Shown here piece after piece: positions 29,322 through 37,971 of a stretch of 64,000 nucleotides of DNA. The notes beneath the pieces were generated by a model, which had not been told where the DNA came from, made no database searches, and saw only the letters and a program-made list of their open reading frames with translations. The stretch lies in NCBI RefSeq assembly GCF_043194295.1, contig NZ_JBAFVK010000002.1; one strand, written 5' to 3'. The DNA is from Xanthobacter autotrophicus. GTDB lineage: Bacteria > Pseudomonadota > Alphaproteobacteria > Rhizobiales > Xanthobacteraceae. The translations under genes and the position numbers were made by a program. Positions within the stretch are counted from its first letter, which is position 1. The number at the start of each line of letters is the position of its first letter.

Positions 29322-30425
29322 ATGGCGAGCGACGACAAACTCACGCATGAAGCCACCGACGACGCGACCGAACCGGCGCTGATTCCCCTTGCCGTTGAAG
29401 CCAGCCTTGCCGACGAACGCCGCGAAGCGGCACAGGAAGCCGAAGTGTCGGCACTGGTGTCCATCGCCGCCGCGCGTCCCGAAGGCACCGGGCTCGATGC
29501 CGGGATCGAGGCCATCATCGCGGGCGCGTCCCCCGACGACGCCGTGCGCCTGCGCAAATCGCTAGGATTGCCCAAGCCCGCCGGGCATTCGCGGGTGACC
29601 AGCGACGAACTGGCCGATGACTGGCGCCAGGGCGGCTACCCCTTCAAGTACAAGATGCTGCGGAGCGACTACGAACGCGACAAGTTCGTCCTCCAGACCG
29701 AGCTTCTGAAGCTCCAGTCCTGGGTGAAGGACGCCCAGCAGCGCGTCATCATCCTGTTCGAGGGGCGCGATGCCGCCGGCAAGGGCGGCGCCATCAAGCG
29801 CTTCATGGAGCATCTCAATCCCCGCGGCGCGCGGGTGGTGGCTTTGGAAAAGCCGAGCGATGTGGAGCGCGGCCAGTGGTATTTCCAGCGCTATGTGGAG
29901 CATTTGCCCACGCGCGGCGAAATCGTGCTGTTCGACCGCAGCTGGTACAACCGCGCCGGCGTCGAGCGCGTCATGGGCTTCTGCTCGGATGAGGAATATC
30001 GCGAGTTCCTGCGCCAGGCACCGGACTTCGAGCGCAACCTGGTGCGCAGCGGCATCCACCTGATCAAGTTCTGGTTCTCCGTGAGCCGCGACGAGCAGAG
30101 GCGCCGCTTCAAGGAGCGCAAGGTTCACCCGCTCAAGCAGTGGAAGCTGTCGCCGGTGGACCTCGCCTCCCTCGACAAGTGGGAGGACTACACCCGCGCC
30201 AAGGAAGCCATGTTCTTCCACACCGATACGGCGGATTCGCCCTGGACGGTCATCAAGTCCGACGACAAGAAGCGCGCACGCCTGAACGCCATGCGCTACG
30301 TGCTGCATTCCCTGCCCTACAAGGACAAGGCCCCGGCGCGGATCGGCACCGTCGACAACCTGCTGGTGGGCCGCGCCAATACCATCCACGAACGGGGCGA
30401 ATTCAACTTCGCCTCGTCCCGGTAA
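29322..30425 (+). CDS. ppk2: Polyphosphate kinase 2 family protein
   Basis: Transfers phosphate between polyphosphate and nucleoside diphosphates. The ATG at 29322 follows GGGGGGAGAGAAC, a very strong ribosome-binding site (367 aa). A variable acidic N-terminus of about 115 residues precedes the P-loop kinase core. The core has Walker A LFEGRDAAGKGGAIKR (about 145-160), Walker B FDRSWYNRAG (about 203-212), and a lid region with arginines (SRDEQRRRFKERKVHP). The single-domain length and motifs fit class I PPK2, which usually favours ADP or GDP synthesis. A shared terminator with the convergent murJ gene follows. Confidence 0.9.
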   Translation: MASDDKLTHEATDDATEPALIPLAVEASLADERREAAQEAEVSALVSIAAARPEGTGLDAGIEAIIAGASPDDAVRLRKSLGLPKPAGHSRVTSDELADDWRQGGYPFKYKMLRSDYERDKFVLQTELLKLQSWVKDAQQRVIILFEGRDAAGKGGAIKRFMEHLNPRGARVVALEKPSDVERGQWYFQRYVEHLPTRGEIVLFDRSWYNRAGVERVMGFCSDEEYREFLRQAPDFERNLVRSGIHLIKFWFSVSRDEQRRRFKERKVHPLKQWKLSPVDLASLDKWEDYTRAKEAMFFHTDTADSPWTVIKSDDKKRARLNAMRYVLHSLPYKDKAPARIGTVDNLLVGRANTIHERGEFNFASSR

Positions 30426-30506
30426 CCGAGCCGGGGGCCGCATGCCATCGGCCTTTTGTCTTCGACCGATGCCGAGAGGGCACGCTCAAGCGTCGCGCGG
30501 GCTTGA

Positions 30507-30541
30507 CCAAAGGCCGATGAGTCAAGCTCATCGGCCTTTGG
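30507..30541. terminator. Bidirectional terminator between ppk2 and murJ
   Basis: A perfect 15-bp stem (CCAAAGGCCGATGAG / CTCATCGGCCTTTGG) with a 5-nt loop lies between the convergent genes, two bases from the murJ stop codon. The A- and T-containing stem base makes it usable in both directions. A weaker related hairpin (CATCGG ... CCGATG) lies at about 30449-30475. Confidence 0.8.
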
Positions 30542-30543
30542 TA

Positions 30544-32232
30544 TCAGCTCCTGCGCCCGCGTAGCGCCCGGCCTACCTTCTGCGCCACCTCGCGCAGCTC
30601 GGTGATGCCGAGCGCCCACGCCGCCACCGCATAGACACCGATACCGGCAAGGCACAGCACCGCCCCGCGGACGAGAATGGCGATCACGCCGTTGCCCGGC
30701 AGGATCGCCACAAGCCCCATGCGCAGGGCGAGGCCCACCCCGATGGCGACCACCGCCGCAAGGCTGAGCCGCCAGACGCCGGAGAGCATGCCCGGCGCGG
30801 CAGAAAGCACCGCCCCCCGCGCCGCCGCCTCCTTCACGAACCGCCGGCGCTGCAGCCAGCCCAGCAGGAAGACATAGGCGAGGATCGCGGTGGAGCTGGC
30901 CACCGCCAGACCTTCCGCGCCGAAGCGTTCGCGCAGCACCACATAGAGCGGGATCATGGCGAAGGTCACCGCCGTGCCCACCAGCGTCGGCAGCCATGTG
31001 GAGCCGAGCGCGTAAAAGCCGCGGCTGATCACGCTCTGCGCCGCCCAACCGCCGATGCCGAGGGTCAGCAGCGCCAGAATCCGCGAGGTCTCCAGGGCGT
31101 CCGCCGCCGTGAAGCGCGACCCGAACATCCCCCAGATCAGATAGACCGCTTCATAGCCGGCTACGATGAGGCACACGCCCGCCGCGAGGATCGCCACCAG
31201 CATCAGCCGAATGGCGCGCGAGAGCACGCCATAGGCCTCCACCACATCCCCCGCCGCAACGAGGCGGCTGATGGTGGGATAGGAGGCGACGCCCAGCGCC
31301 ATGCCGAAGATGCCGATGGGCACCTTCATGAGCGTGCGGCCGTATTGCAGCTGCGCCAGCGCGCCTGCGGCGAGGAAGGAGGCCTGGTTCTTGATGATCC
31401 ACTCGTCCACCACCACAATCGAGAAGCCGATCATGATCGGCAGCGACAGCAGCAGATAGCGGTGGAGGTCAGGGCTGCGCAGCGACAGCGCCGCGTGCCA
31501 GCGCATGTGCGTCTTGAGGCAGCCGAACAATGGCAGGGCGAAGGGGCCGAGGATGGAGCCGGCGAGCACGCCCCAGGCGAAGCCCTCCGCGCCCAGCTCC
31601 GGATAATACGCGCCCACGAGGCCGCCGAGGATGATGCAGCCCGAATAGATCAGCGGCGCCAGCGCCGGCAGGGCATGGCGGTCCTGCGCCATCAGCGCCG
31701 CCGAGAGCAGGCCGCCGAGGATGTGGAAGAACTGCGCCGGCAGGATGATGCGCATGAGGCGCACCAGTTCGTCCACCTCCGCCGCCTCGGTGAAGCCCGG
31801 CGCCACGAGGGTGGCCAGCGGCCGGGCGAAGACCATCATCAGCGCGATGGCGAGCGAGCCGACCACGACAATAAAATTGGCGATGACGCTGAAGGCTTCC
31901 CAGCCGCGCCTGGTGTCCCCCGCCTCCAGATATTTGACGAAGATGGGGATGAAGACGATGGACAGCGCGCCAGCCGCCAGCAGGTAATTGAGAAAATCCG
32001 GCAGGGTGAAGGAGGCGAAGTAGAGGTCCGCCTGCCGGCTCGCTCCGAGGGTGCGGCCGATGATCTGCTCGCGCACCAGCCCGAGGATGCGGCTGAGGAA
32101 GATCGATGCGCCCCAGATCGCCGAGGCGATGCCGATGGTCCGCGCCTGGCTCGAACGCCTGCTGGCTTCCTTGCTCGGCTCTTGGCCCGGTTTCTGGTTC
32201 GATCCGTTGGGCGACATCCCGCTCCCGTTCAA
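30544..32232 (-). CDS. murJ: MurJ/MviN-family lipid flippase
   Basis: 562-residue inner-membrane protein with about 14 hydrophobic segments. It starts with a polar, probably cytosolic N-terminus and then a typical MOP/MviN beginning: SIFLSRILGLVREQIIGRTLG, ADLYFASFTLPDFL, and AAGALSIVFIPIF. The family flips lipid II or other polyprenyl-linked precursors across the membrane. The first-helix sequence differs from the canonical MurJ start, so this could be a paralogue for another glycolipid; I cannot tell whether the genome has a second copy. A start at residue 6 (32217) is also possible. Confidence 0.8.
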   Translation of the reverse strand: MNGSGMSPNGSNQKPGQEPSKEASRRSSQARTIGIASAIWGASIFLSRILGLVREQIIGRTLGASRQADLYFASFTLPDFLNYLLAAGALSIVFIPIFVKYLEAGDTRRGWEAFSVIANFIVVVGSLAIALMMVFARPLATLVAPGFTEAAEVDELVRLMRIILPAQFFHILGGLLSAALMAQDRHALPALAPLIYSGCIILGGLVGAYYPELGAEGFAWGVLAGSILGPFALPLFGCLKTHMRWHAALSLRSPDLHRYLLLSLPIMIGFSIVVVDEWIIKNQASFLAAGALAQLQYGRTLMKVPIGIFGMALGVASYPTISRLVAAGDVVEAYGVLSRAIRLMLVAILAAGVCLIVAGYEAVYLIWGMFGSRFTAADALETSRILALLTLGIGGWAAQSVISRGFYALGSTWLPTLVGTAVTFAMIPLYVVLRERFGAEGLAVASSTAILAYVFLLGWLQRRRFVKEAAARGAVLSAAPGMLSGVWRLSLAAVVAIGVGLALRMGLVAILPGNGVIAILVRGAVLCLAGIGVYAVAAWALGITELREVAQKVGRALRGRRS

Positions 32233-32485
32233 GTCCTGCTCCTTATGCGCCGCGACGGACGAACCCTGCCCTTCTCCGCATCCTGGAGCGACTGCGCAAG
32301 CCCCGCCTCAGGTGGCGGATGCGGCCGAGCGCCGCCCGATGGCGCCCGGTACCGGCCCAGGTTGCAGGGTGCCGCGCGAACAGCGTGGAGCGGAAACCGC
32401 CCGTCACCCCCGCCCGTCCGCCTTCACCCATCCCTCTCGCACGCACCACTTGGCGTGCGAGCGGCGAGTTAGAGGCTCCAACGCC

Positions 32486-33115
32486 TCACTTCGTCAGTCT
32501 GCACGTCATGTCCTTGCCTTCCTCCCAAACGAAAGTGGCCTCGTTTCCCTTGATCCACAGAAGGCGGCCGAAGCTCGCGTCATAGCGCGCGCCGGAGGCG
32601 GACAGCGCCAGCGCGCCGGTATCGATGGCGTCACCATATTCGAGCCGGACGCTCGGCTGCTGCGTGTCGAAGAAATAGACCGTCACTTCATTGGCGGGAT
32701 TGCCTTCGCAGGCAAAGGAGGCGATCGCGGTTGGCTTCTCAAGCATGTAGCGGGCGACGAGATCGCCCTCGCGGCGCAGGTATTCCTGCTTCACGCAGGC
32801 TGGCTTGTCCTGCGCTTTCCAGCAGTCGTTACGCCCGGAAATCCAGCCGCGCTGGGTGGCGCGCAGTGTCGCGACGGCCTCCTTGCTGCCGCTGTCCAGC
32901 TTTTCCACGATGGCGAGCGCCGCCGCGTAACGGCGCGCGAGCCGTTGGTCGAGCGCCATCAGGGCGGCATCGGCGCAGACGATCTGCTCGGCCTCCGCCG
33001 AGGCGGCACGACAGTCGAACGAGGGCTGGTCCTTGGCGGCAGCGGGCGCGCAGGCCAGCAGGAGCAAACCGAGGGCAAAGCCCGGAACGGCCACCGTAGG
33101 ACACAGGGACTGCAT
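32486..33115 (-). CDS. Lysozyme inhibitor with fused LprI-like and MliC-like domains
   Basis: The ATG at 33115 begins a signal peptide (MQSLCPTVAVPGFALGLL ... APAAA), which fixes the start; the longer frame upstream is not plausible. The mature N-terminal part (about 28-115) has the DUF1311/LprI pattern: FDCRAASAEAEQIVC, ALDQRLARRYAAAL, LRATQRGWISGRNDC, and CVKQEYLRR. The C-terminal part (about 125-209) has the MliC pattern: FACEGNPANEVTVYF and the inhibitory loop region LSASGARYDASFGRLLW, ending in a cysteine. Both families inhibit c-type lysozymes. The 209-residue fusion should act in the periplasm or at the cell surface. Confidence 0.8.
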   Translation of the reverse strand: MQSLCPTVAVPGFALGLLLLACAPAAAKDQPSFDCRAASAEAEQIVCADAALMALDQRLARRYAAALAIVEKLDSGSKEAVATLRATQRGWISGRNDCWKAQDKPACVKQEYLRREGDLVARYMLEKPTAIASFACEGNPANEVTVYFFDTQQPSVRLEYGDAIDTGALALSASGARYDASFGRLLWIKGNEATFVWEEGKDMTCRLTK

Positions 33116-33338
33116 GATCTGTTCTCCCGACTCACCAGGACTTCGACCCCAGACCTGCCTTGCGCTCTGCCTGGGCGCTGCGGCGGATTGGTGACGCCCT
33201 AGCGTCACGCCCGATGCGCCGCGAAAGCAAGCCGACCCATGGCGCTCATGCGGGTTCACCTCGGCCCATCGCATGGTATCCAATGGCGCGAGGGGATGAG
33301 CCGGCCGGCCCGGCTCTCCGGAGCCGTAGGAGACGCAC

Positions 33339-35162
33339 ATGCGAGCGATGGTGACAGCAAAATCTCTCGCCGCAACTCTCGCCGGCGCGCTCCTCGCACT
33401 GGGCGCGGCCCATGCCAACGAGGATGTGCAAAAGCGCATCGCCGATCCCTCGGGCCAGGTGCTCCAGACGGTCGATTACGCCAACACGCGCTATTCCCGC
33501 CTTGACCAGATCACTGCCGCCAACGTGGGCAAGCTGGCAGTGGCCTGGACCTTCTCCACCGGCGTGCTGCGCGGCCACGAAGGCAGCCCGCTGGTGGTGG
33601 ACGGGGTGATGTATGTGCACACCCCCTTCCCCAACATCGTCTACGCGCTGGATCTCGATCACGACGGCCGCATCCTGTGGAAGTACGAGCCCAAACAGGA
33701 CCGCTCCGTCACCGCCATCATGTGCTGCGATCTCATCAATCGCGGCCTCGCCTTTGCCGAGGGCATGGTGTTCCTGCATCAGGCTGACACGACCGTCGTA
33801 GCCCTCGACGCCAGGACCGGCGCGGTGCGTTGGAAAGTGGCGAACGGCGATCCGAAGAAGGGCGAATCCAACACCGCCACCGTCATGCCGGTGAAGGACA
33901 AGCTGATCGTCGGCATCGCCGGCGCCGAGTTCGGCGCGCGCGGGCACATCAGCGCCTACAACCTCAAGGACGGCACCCTCGCCTGGCGCGCCTACAGCAC
34001 CGGCCCCGATGCTGACATGCTGCTGGATCCTGAGAAAACCACCGAGTTGGGCAAGCCGGTGGGCGCCGATTCGTCGCTGAAGAGCTGGCAGGGCGACCAA
34101 TGGAAGATCGGCGGCGGCGCCCCCTGGGGCTGGTTCGCCTACGATCCCGGGCTGAACCTCGTCTATTACGGCAGCGCCAATCCCTCCACCTGGAACCCGT
34201 CGCAGCGCCCCGGCGACAACAAATGGTCCGACACCATCTTCGCCCGCGATGCCGACACCGGGGTCGCCCGGTGGGTCTACCAGATGACGCCCCACGACCA
34301 GTGGGACTTCGACGGCGTCAACGAGATGATCCTCACCGATCAGCTGGTGGACGGCCGCACGCGCAAGCTGCTCACCCATTTCGACCGAAACGGCTTCGCC
34401 TATACCCTCGACCGCACCACCGGCGCGCTTCTGGTGGCGGAAAAGTTTGACCCGACCGTGAACTGGGCCACCGGCATCGACATGGACAAGGTGAGGCCCA
34501 CCTACGGCCGCCCCATCCTCGACCCAGCCCACGGCACCGAGGCCAAGGGCGAGGACGAGACCTATACCGGCATCTGCCCCGCCGCCCTCGGCGCCAAGAA
34601 CCAGCAGCCGGCGGCCTATTCCCCGCTGACCGGCCTGTTCTACGTGCCCACCAACCATTTGTGCATGGACTACGAGCCGTTCCATGTGACCTACACGCCG
34701 GGCCAGCCCTATGTGGGCGCGACTCTCACCATGTATCCGGCCCCCGGCGGTGACGGGCGGACCGGCAGTTTCATGGCGTGGGACAATGTGAAAGGCCTCG
34801 TCGCCTGGTCCGTGCCGGAGCGGTTCTCGGTCTGGTCCGGTGCCCTCGCCACCGCCGGCGGCGTGGTGTTCTACGGGACGCTGGAGGGCTACCTGAAGGC
34901 CGTGGACGCGGCCACCGGCAAGGAGCTTTACCGCTTCAAGACGCCGTCCGGCATCGTCGGCAACGTCATGACCTATACCCATCGCGGCCGGCAATATGTG
35001 GCGGTGCTATCGGGGATCGGCGGCTGGGCCGGCATCGGCCTCGCCGCGGGCCTCGCCGACCCCGACGCCGGCTCCGGCGCCAAGGACGCCTACGCCGCCC
35101 TGAACAGCTACACGGCGTTGGGCGGCCAGCTCACCGTCTTCGCTCTGCCTGACGGGCTGTAA
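33339..35162 (+). CDS. xoxF: PQQ-dependent alcohol dehydrogenase, XoxF-type (lanthanide form)
   Basis: Periplasmic quinoprotein oxidising methanol or other small alcohols. A GGAG site precedes the ATG and a Sec signal peptide ends in AHA-N (607 aa). The eight-bladed propeller is complete. Vicinal cysteines C129-C130 (MCCD) form the characteristic disulfide. Catalytic D323 in HDQWDFDGVNE is followed two residues later by D325. That DxD pattern is the accepted marker of lanthanide-using XoxF enzymes; calcium MxaF has alanine there. The expected partners xoxG (cytochrome c) and xoxJ are not adjacent; a decayed GNAT fragment follows instead. Confidence 0.85.
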   Translation: MRAMVTAKSLAATLAGALLALGAAHANEDVQKRIADPSGQVLQTVDYANTRYSRLDQITAANVGKLAVAWTFSTGVLRGHEGSPLVVDGVMYVHTPFPNIVYALDLDHDGRILWKYEPKQDRSVTAIMCCDLINRGLAFAEGMVFLHQADTTVVALDARTGAVRWKVANGDPKKGESNTATVMPVKDKLIVGIAGAEFGARGHISAYNLKDGTLAWRAYSTGPDADMLLDPEKTTELGKPVGADSSLKSWQGDQWKIGGGAPWGWFAYDPGLNLVYYGSANPSTWNPSQRPGDNKWSDTIFARDADTGVARWVYQMTPHDQWDFDGVNEMILTDQLVDGRTRKLLTHFDRNGFAYTLDRTTGALLVAEKFDPTVNWATGIDMDKVRPTYGRPILDPAHGTEAKGEDETYTGICPAALGAKNQQPAAYSPLTGLFYVPTNHLCMDYEPFHVTYTPGQPYVGATLTMYPAPGGDGRTGSFMAWDNVKGLVAWSVPERFSVWSGALATAGGVVFYGTLEGYLKAVDAATGKELYRFKTPSGIVGNVMTYTHRGRQYVAVLSGIGGWAGIGLAAGLADPDAGSGAKDAYAALNSYTALGGQLTVFALPDGL

Positions 35163-35216
35163 GATCGCGCGCGCCCGCCGGAGCTTGGACCCAGGAAGCG
35201 ACACCTTCGAACTGCG

Positions 35217-35487
35217 GCCCTTCTGGCTTGCACTGCCGCGACAGGCAAGCTGAGGCGCGACACGCCGGGGATCGCCATCGACGTGCGGTTCCAGAGGCAA
35301 GGCATCGGGAGGCGGCGTCCCGCCATACCACCTTGCGTGTCCATCTGCCGCCGCAGCCATCGGCATCCGGGGCACGGTGATGCGATTTCACAGGACGCCA
35401 TCGCCCTATCGCGCCCCAGGCTTGCCCCGTCTCCGACCGAGCCCACGACGCCCGTGGTGACACCGGATGAACTGAAAGCGGACTGAG
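35217..35487 (+). pseudogene. Decayed GNAT toxin fragment
   Basis: This stretch aligns at nucleotide level with the intact GNAT gene at 42521-43012. Shared blocks include CGACAGGCAAGCTGAGGCGC, ATCGACGTGC, GCCATCGGCATCCG, TGCGATTTCA and TCCGAGCCCACGACG, in the same order. The copy lacks the 5' half, has an internal deletion of about 36 nt after the first block, and is frameshifted. It ends with the same GGATGA...TGAG tail. It marks the left edge of the accessory region and shows that a DUF1778/GNAT pair once lay here. Confidence 0.8.
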
Positions 35488-35858
35488 CACCGAAAACATA
35501 TGGTGCAAATATTCGCGTTGTATGTCATCCCAACAAGCGCGCGCAACTCCATCAATCCCATGGTTGTCTCATGTTCATCGTCCATAGTTGGCGTTAGAGA
35601 CCACAGACACCAACGGCAGATCAGAGGTAACAATGTACATCTCAGCTTTTGACTGTATCCTGACGCTGCATCAAAGCCCGACGACCCTCTGAGCTGAAGG
35701 AAATTTCGGCCGAAATTCAAAAATGAGCGCTTGCCTCCCTTGAGGCTTTCTGCAACATTATATTTCAATAAGAATAATGAAATAATATAAATACTTCAGA
35801 TAATAACAACTGATCAGATTCAATATAGCGTCCGACTGAACAGCTCCATTGATCGATT
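35488..35858. other. AT-rich leader of the toxin-like operon
   Basis: No gene is seen. Base composition drops sharply: the 60 bases at 35761-35820 contain only 11 G or C (18%), against roughly two thirds in the core genes. It includes many TAT/AAT runs around 35755-35810 suited to a promoter or to binding by a silencer such as an H-NS-like or MucR protein. It directly precedes the first gene of the operon. Confidence 0.6.
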
Positions 35859-35879
35859 ATGTTGTGTTTTCGGTGCGCC

Positions 35880-36710
35880 ATGATCGAAATTTCAGCCTAT
35901 GAGCAATGGATTGCCGAAGGCGGGCCGGGCCGGGCCGGACTTGCGTCGGAATTGTTCGCGAAGTTTTCGGCTCTTCTGCCCATCCTGAAGAACGAACTCC
36001 ACGAATTGCGGGCAGCGCTTGTTCCGAGCGCGCTCCAGCAATGGAATCTGGTCGACGCGACGCCTTCGCCGGGGGGCAACCTGATACATGTACTACTTGG
36101 CGAACTCGCACAAAAGTTGAGCGCCGCGCGCGATGCCGCCAATCGATGTCTGTCGGTCTCATTGCAGGCGTCCAGCGAGGCGACAGACTTAAGCGGGACT
36201 GTCCAGCGCGCCATCGACGACGATCTGCGCAGCATTGAGGAAGCGAACCGCCAGATTGAATTGCTTGGCGCCTTGCGGGTCGGACATGAAGCGATGCTTC
36301 GCGCCGCCCGGGAACAACTGAAGGGCGGCGAAGGCTTCAAGAACGGGTTTTTGACGGCACTTTCGCTCGGCATCTACAACCCGCTGAAGGCTAACATGGA
36401 CGCCGCCAACGTGGCGATCGCGCGGATCAATACGGAAGCCGCCATCGCCAACGCGAACGCAATGGCGGCGCGTCTGCATCAGTCGGAAGTCGTTGCATCG
36501 CAACACATTCTCCAGCGCATCAACGCACTCCACGGCTTTCTCGTCGACCGCCACAATGATCTCAATGTGGGTGTCGGATTGATCGAAAGCGCGTTACCCC
36601 AAATTGTCCGGGCCGACGAAACCACCCGGGAAACCCTTCGCCAAATCTATTGCACACGGGCGCGACCCGCCATGCAGCGCCTCGAGCTCTGGACCACACA
36701 TCCGCAATGA
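35880..36710 (+). CDS. Alpha-xenorhabdolysin-like toxin subunit B (XaxB-like), tentative
   Basis: 276 residues from the ATG at 35880; an ATG at 35859 adds seven residues, and neither has a good ribosome-binding site. The product is almost entirely helical with long heptad-like stretches, no signal peptide, and a short apolar segment in the middle (GFLTALSLGIYNP, about 156-168) followed by LKANMDAANVAIARI. Long helices around a short apolar tongue are the layout of ClyA-type alpha-pore-forming toxins. The GIYNPLKANMDA-type stretch resembles what I recall of XaxB-family subunits. It is the first gene of a four-gene unit. Family assignment is by pattern memory and must be verified. Confidence 0.55.
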   Translation: MIEISAYEQWIAEGGPGRAGLASELFAKFSALLPILKNELHELRAALVPSALQQWNLVDATPSPGGNLIHVLLGELAQKLSAARDAANRCLSVSLQASSEATDLSGTVQRAIDDDLRSIEEANRQIELLGALRVGHEAMLRAAREQLKGGEGFKNGFLTALSLGIYNPLKANMDAANVAIARINTEAAIANANAMAARLHQSEVVASQHILQRINALHGFLVDRHNDLNVGVGLIESALPQIVRADETTRETLRQIYCTRARPAMQRLELWTTHPQ

Positions 36711-36738
36711 GGCGACAGACACCGAAAGGCTGAAGGCG

Positions 36739-37953
36739 ATGCCCGACCCATCCGAGGACGTGCCGGCGGACGGCAACGACGGCCATGCCGAACTGGAGGC
36801 GCTGGTTTCGCCGAAGGTCGACGAGAAGGGCAACCCGGTGCTCAGCCCGCTGAAGCAGGGCTGGCACTATCTGCAAGTGTATCTGAACTACGGCGTGCGG
36901 TTGCCGACTGACGATGCCGACCTGCGTATCGTATTGGCAAACGCCAGTCTCGGTGAGATGCCTTATTACGCCAGCATGAAATCCGGCCTGTCCCTGATCA
37001 AGACGGCCTGCAAGGACTTCATGACCGATGGCCTGCCGGACATGCTGGGCGTGGGCAACGACCTGAAGCGCTTCGCGGAGAACGCGGTCAAGGGCGAAGG
37101 CGACCTCATGGGTGTCGTCGAGCAGCTGGTGAAGGACGGTGACCTGGACGCCGCCGCAGAGCTGATCAAGGCCATGCGCGATGATGCCCAGGCGGCCGTC
37201 GCCCGCACCCTGCGCGTGGAGAAGAGCCTCGGCAAATTCTCCGGCGACCTCGGCGACGCGGCGGGCAAGCTCGAGGTGGCCCAGGGGGAGATCGAGAGCG
37301 ACCACAGTCTGCAGTCCGCGACCATCGCCGCCCTTCAGGGCGACGAGAAAACGGCTGGCTCGCTGGCCCAGCTGCAAAAGGCGAAAGCAGAACTCGAGGA
37401 TCAATACGACCACGAGGTGGCTGTGGCCGCGACAACGCCCACTTATGCCTGGGTCGGTCCGCCCATCGGCCTGATCGCTGCGGTTGTCGTGGCCGGCGTC
37501 TATGGCGACCGCGCCACCAAGACCCTTCGGGAAGTCGAGCAGCGCAGGAAGGATATCGCCGATAAGAGCTTGGAGCTCGACAAGGCGCTGCGTGTGCGCG
37601 ACGTGAGCCGCCTCGCCGAACGCACCGTCGCCAATGCCTCCCGCTACACGGCGCTGGCCATCAGCCATGTGCAGGTGGTCAAGACCGCCTGGAACGGGCT
37701 CGGATCCGACCTCCAGTCGATTGCCGGCTTTCTCAAGGCATCGGTGCGCACCGGCACGGCTGCAAACAACAGTCCCTTAATTTCCGATCGGGCCCTGACG
37801 GCTCTCCTGAACAATGTCGAGAAGAAATGGGCGGCGCTCTACCCCAACTTGGTCATTCTTACCCAGGCGCCCTACATCAAGATCGACCCGAACCCCTCGA
37901 CCATGGCTGAGCAGGCCAAGGCCATGGACGCAGCAATGACCAAGAAGATCTAG
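36739..37953 (+). CDS. Alpha-xenorhabdolysin-like toxin subunit A (XaxA-like), tentative
   Basis: The ATG at 36739 begins 28 nt after the previous stop and is preceded by AAAGGCTGAAGGC; the frame also extends upstream to a TTG inside the previous gene, which I reject. The 404-residue product is helical, with a strongly hydrophobic segment in the centre (TYAWVGPPIGLIAAVVVAGV, about 235-254) flanked by charged coiled-coil helices (QKAKAELEDQYDHEV before, REVEQRRKDIADKSLELDKAL after). A buried hairpin between long helices is the hallmark of XaxA/ClyA-type pore-formers, and the length fits XaxA. No signal peptide, as in known members. Expected to insert into a target-cell membrane together with the subunit B-like protein. 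Confidence 0.6.
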   Translation: MPDPSEDVPADGNDGHAELEALVSPKVDEKGNPVLSPLKQGWHYLQVYLNYGVRLPTDDADLRIVLANASLGEMPYYASMKSGLSLIKTACKDFMTDGLPDMLGVGNDLKRFAENAVKGEGDLMGVVEQLVKDGDLDAAAELIKAMRDDAQAAVARTLRVEKSLGKFSGDLGDAAGKLEVAQGEIESDHSLQSATIAALQGDEKTAGSLAQLQKAKAELEDQYDHEVAVAATTPTYAWVGPPIGLIAAVVVAGVYGDRATKTLREVEQRRKDIADKSLELDKALRVRDVSRLAERTVANASRYTALAISHVQVVKTAWNGLGSDLQSIAGFLKASVRTGTAANNSPLISDRALTALLNNVEKKWAALYPNLVILTQAPYIKIDPNPSTMAEQAKAMDAAMTKKI

Positions 37954-37971
37954 GCGAAGGGGAAGACGGTC

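Noticed and set aside
30449..30475. Second terminator between ppk2 and murJ
   Set aside because: The CATCGG/CCGATG stem is short and overlaps the region before the much stronger 15-bp hairpin. It is mentioned only as a neighbour of that terminator.
36604..36738. N-terminal extension of the XaxA-like gene from a TTG inside the preceding gene
   Set aside because: It would overlap the preceding gene by over 100 nt, has no ribosome-binding site, and the added residues are not helical like the rest. The ATG at 36739 is preferred.
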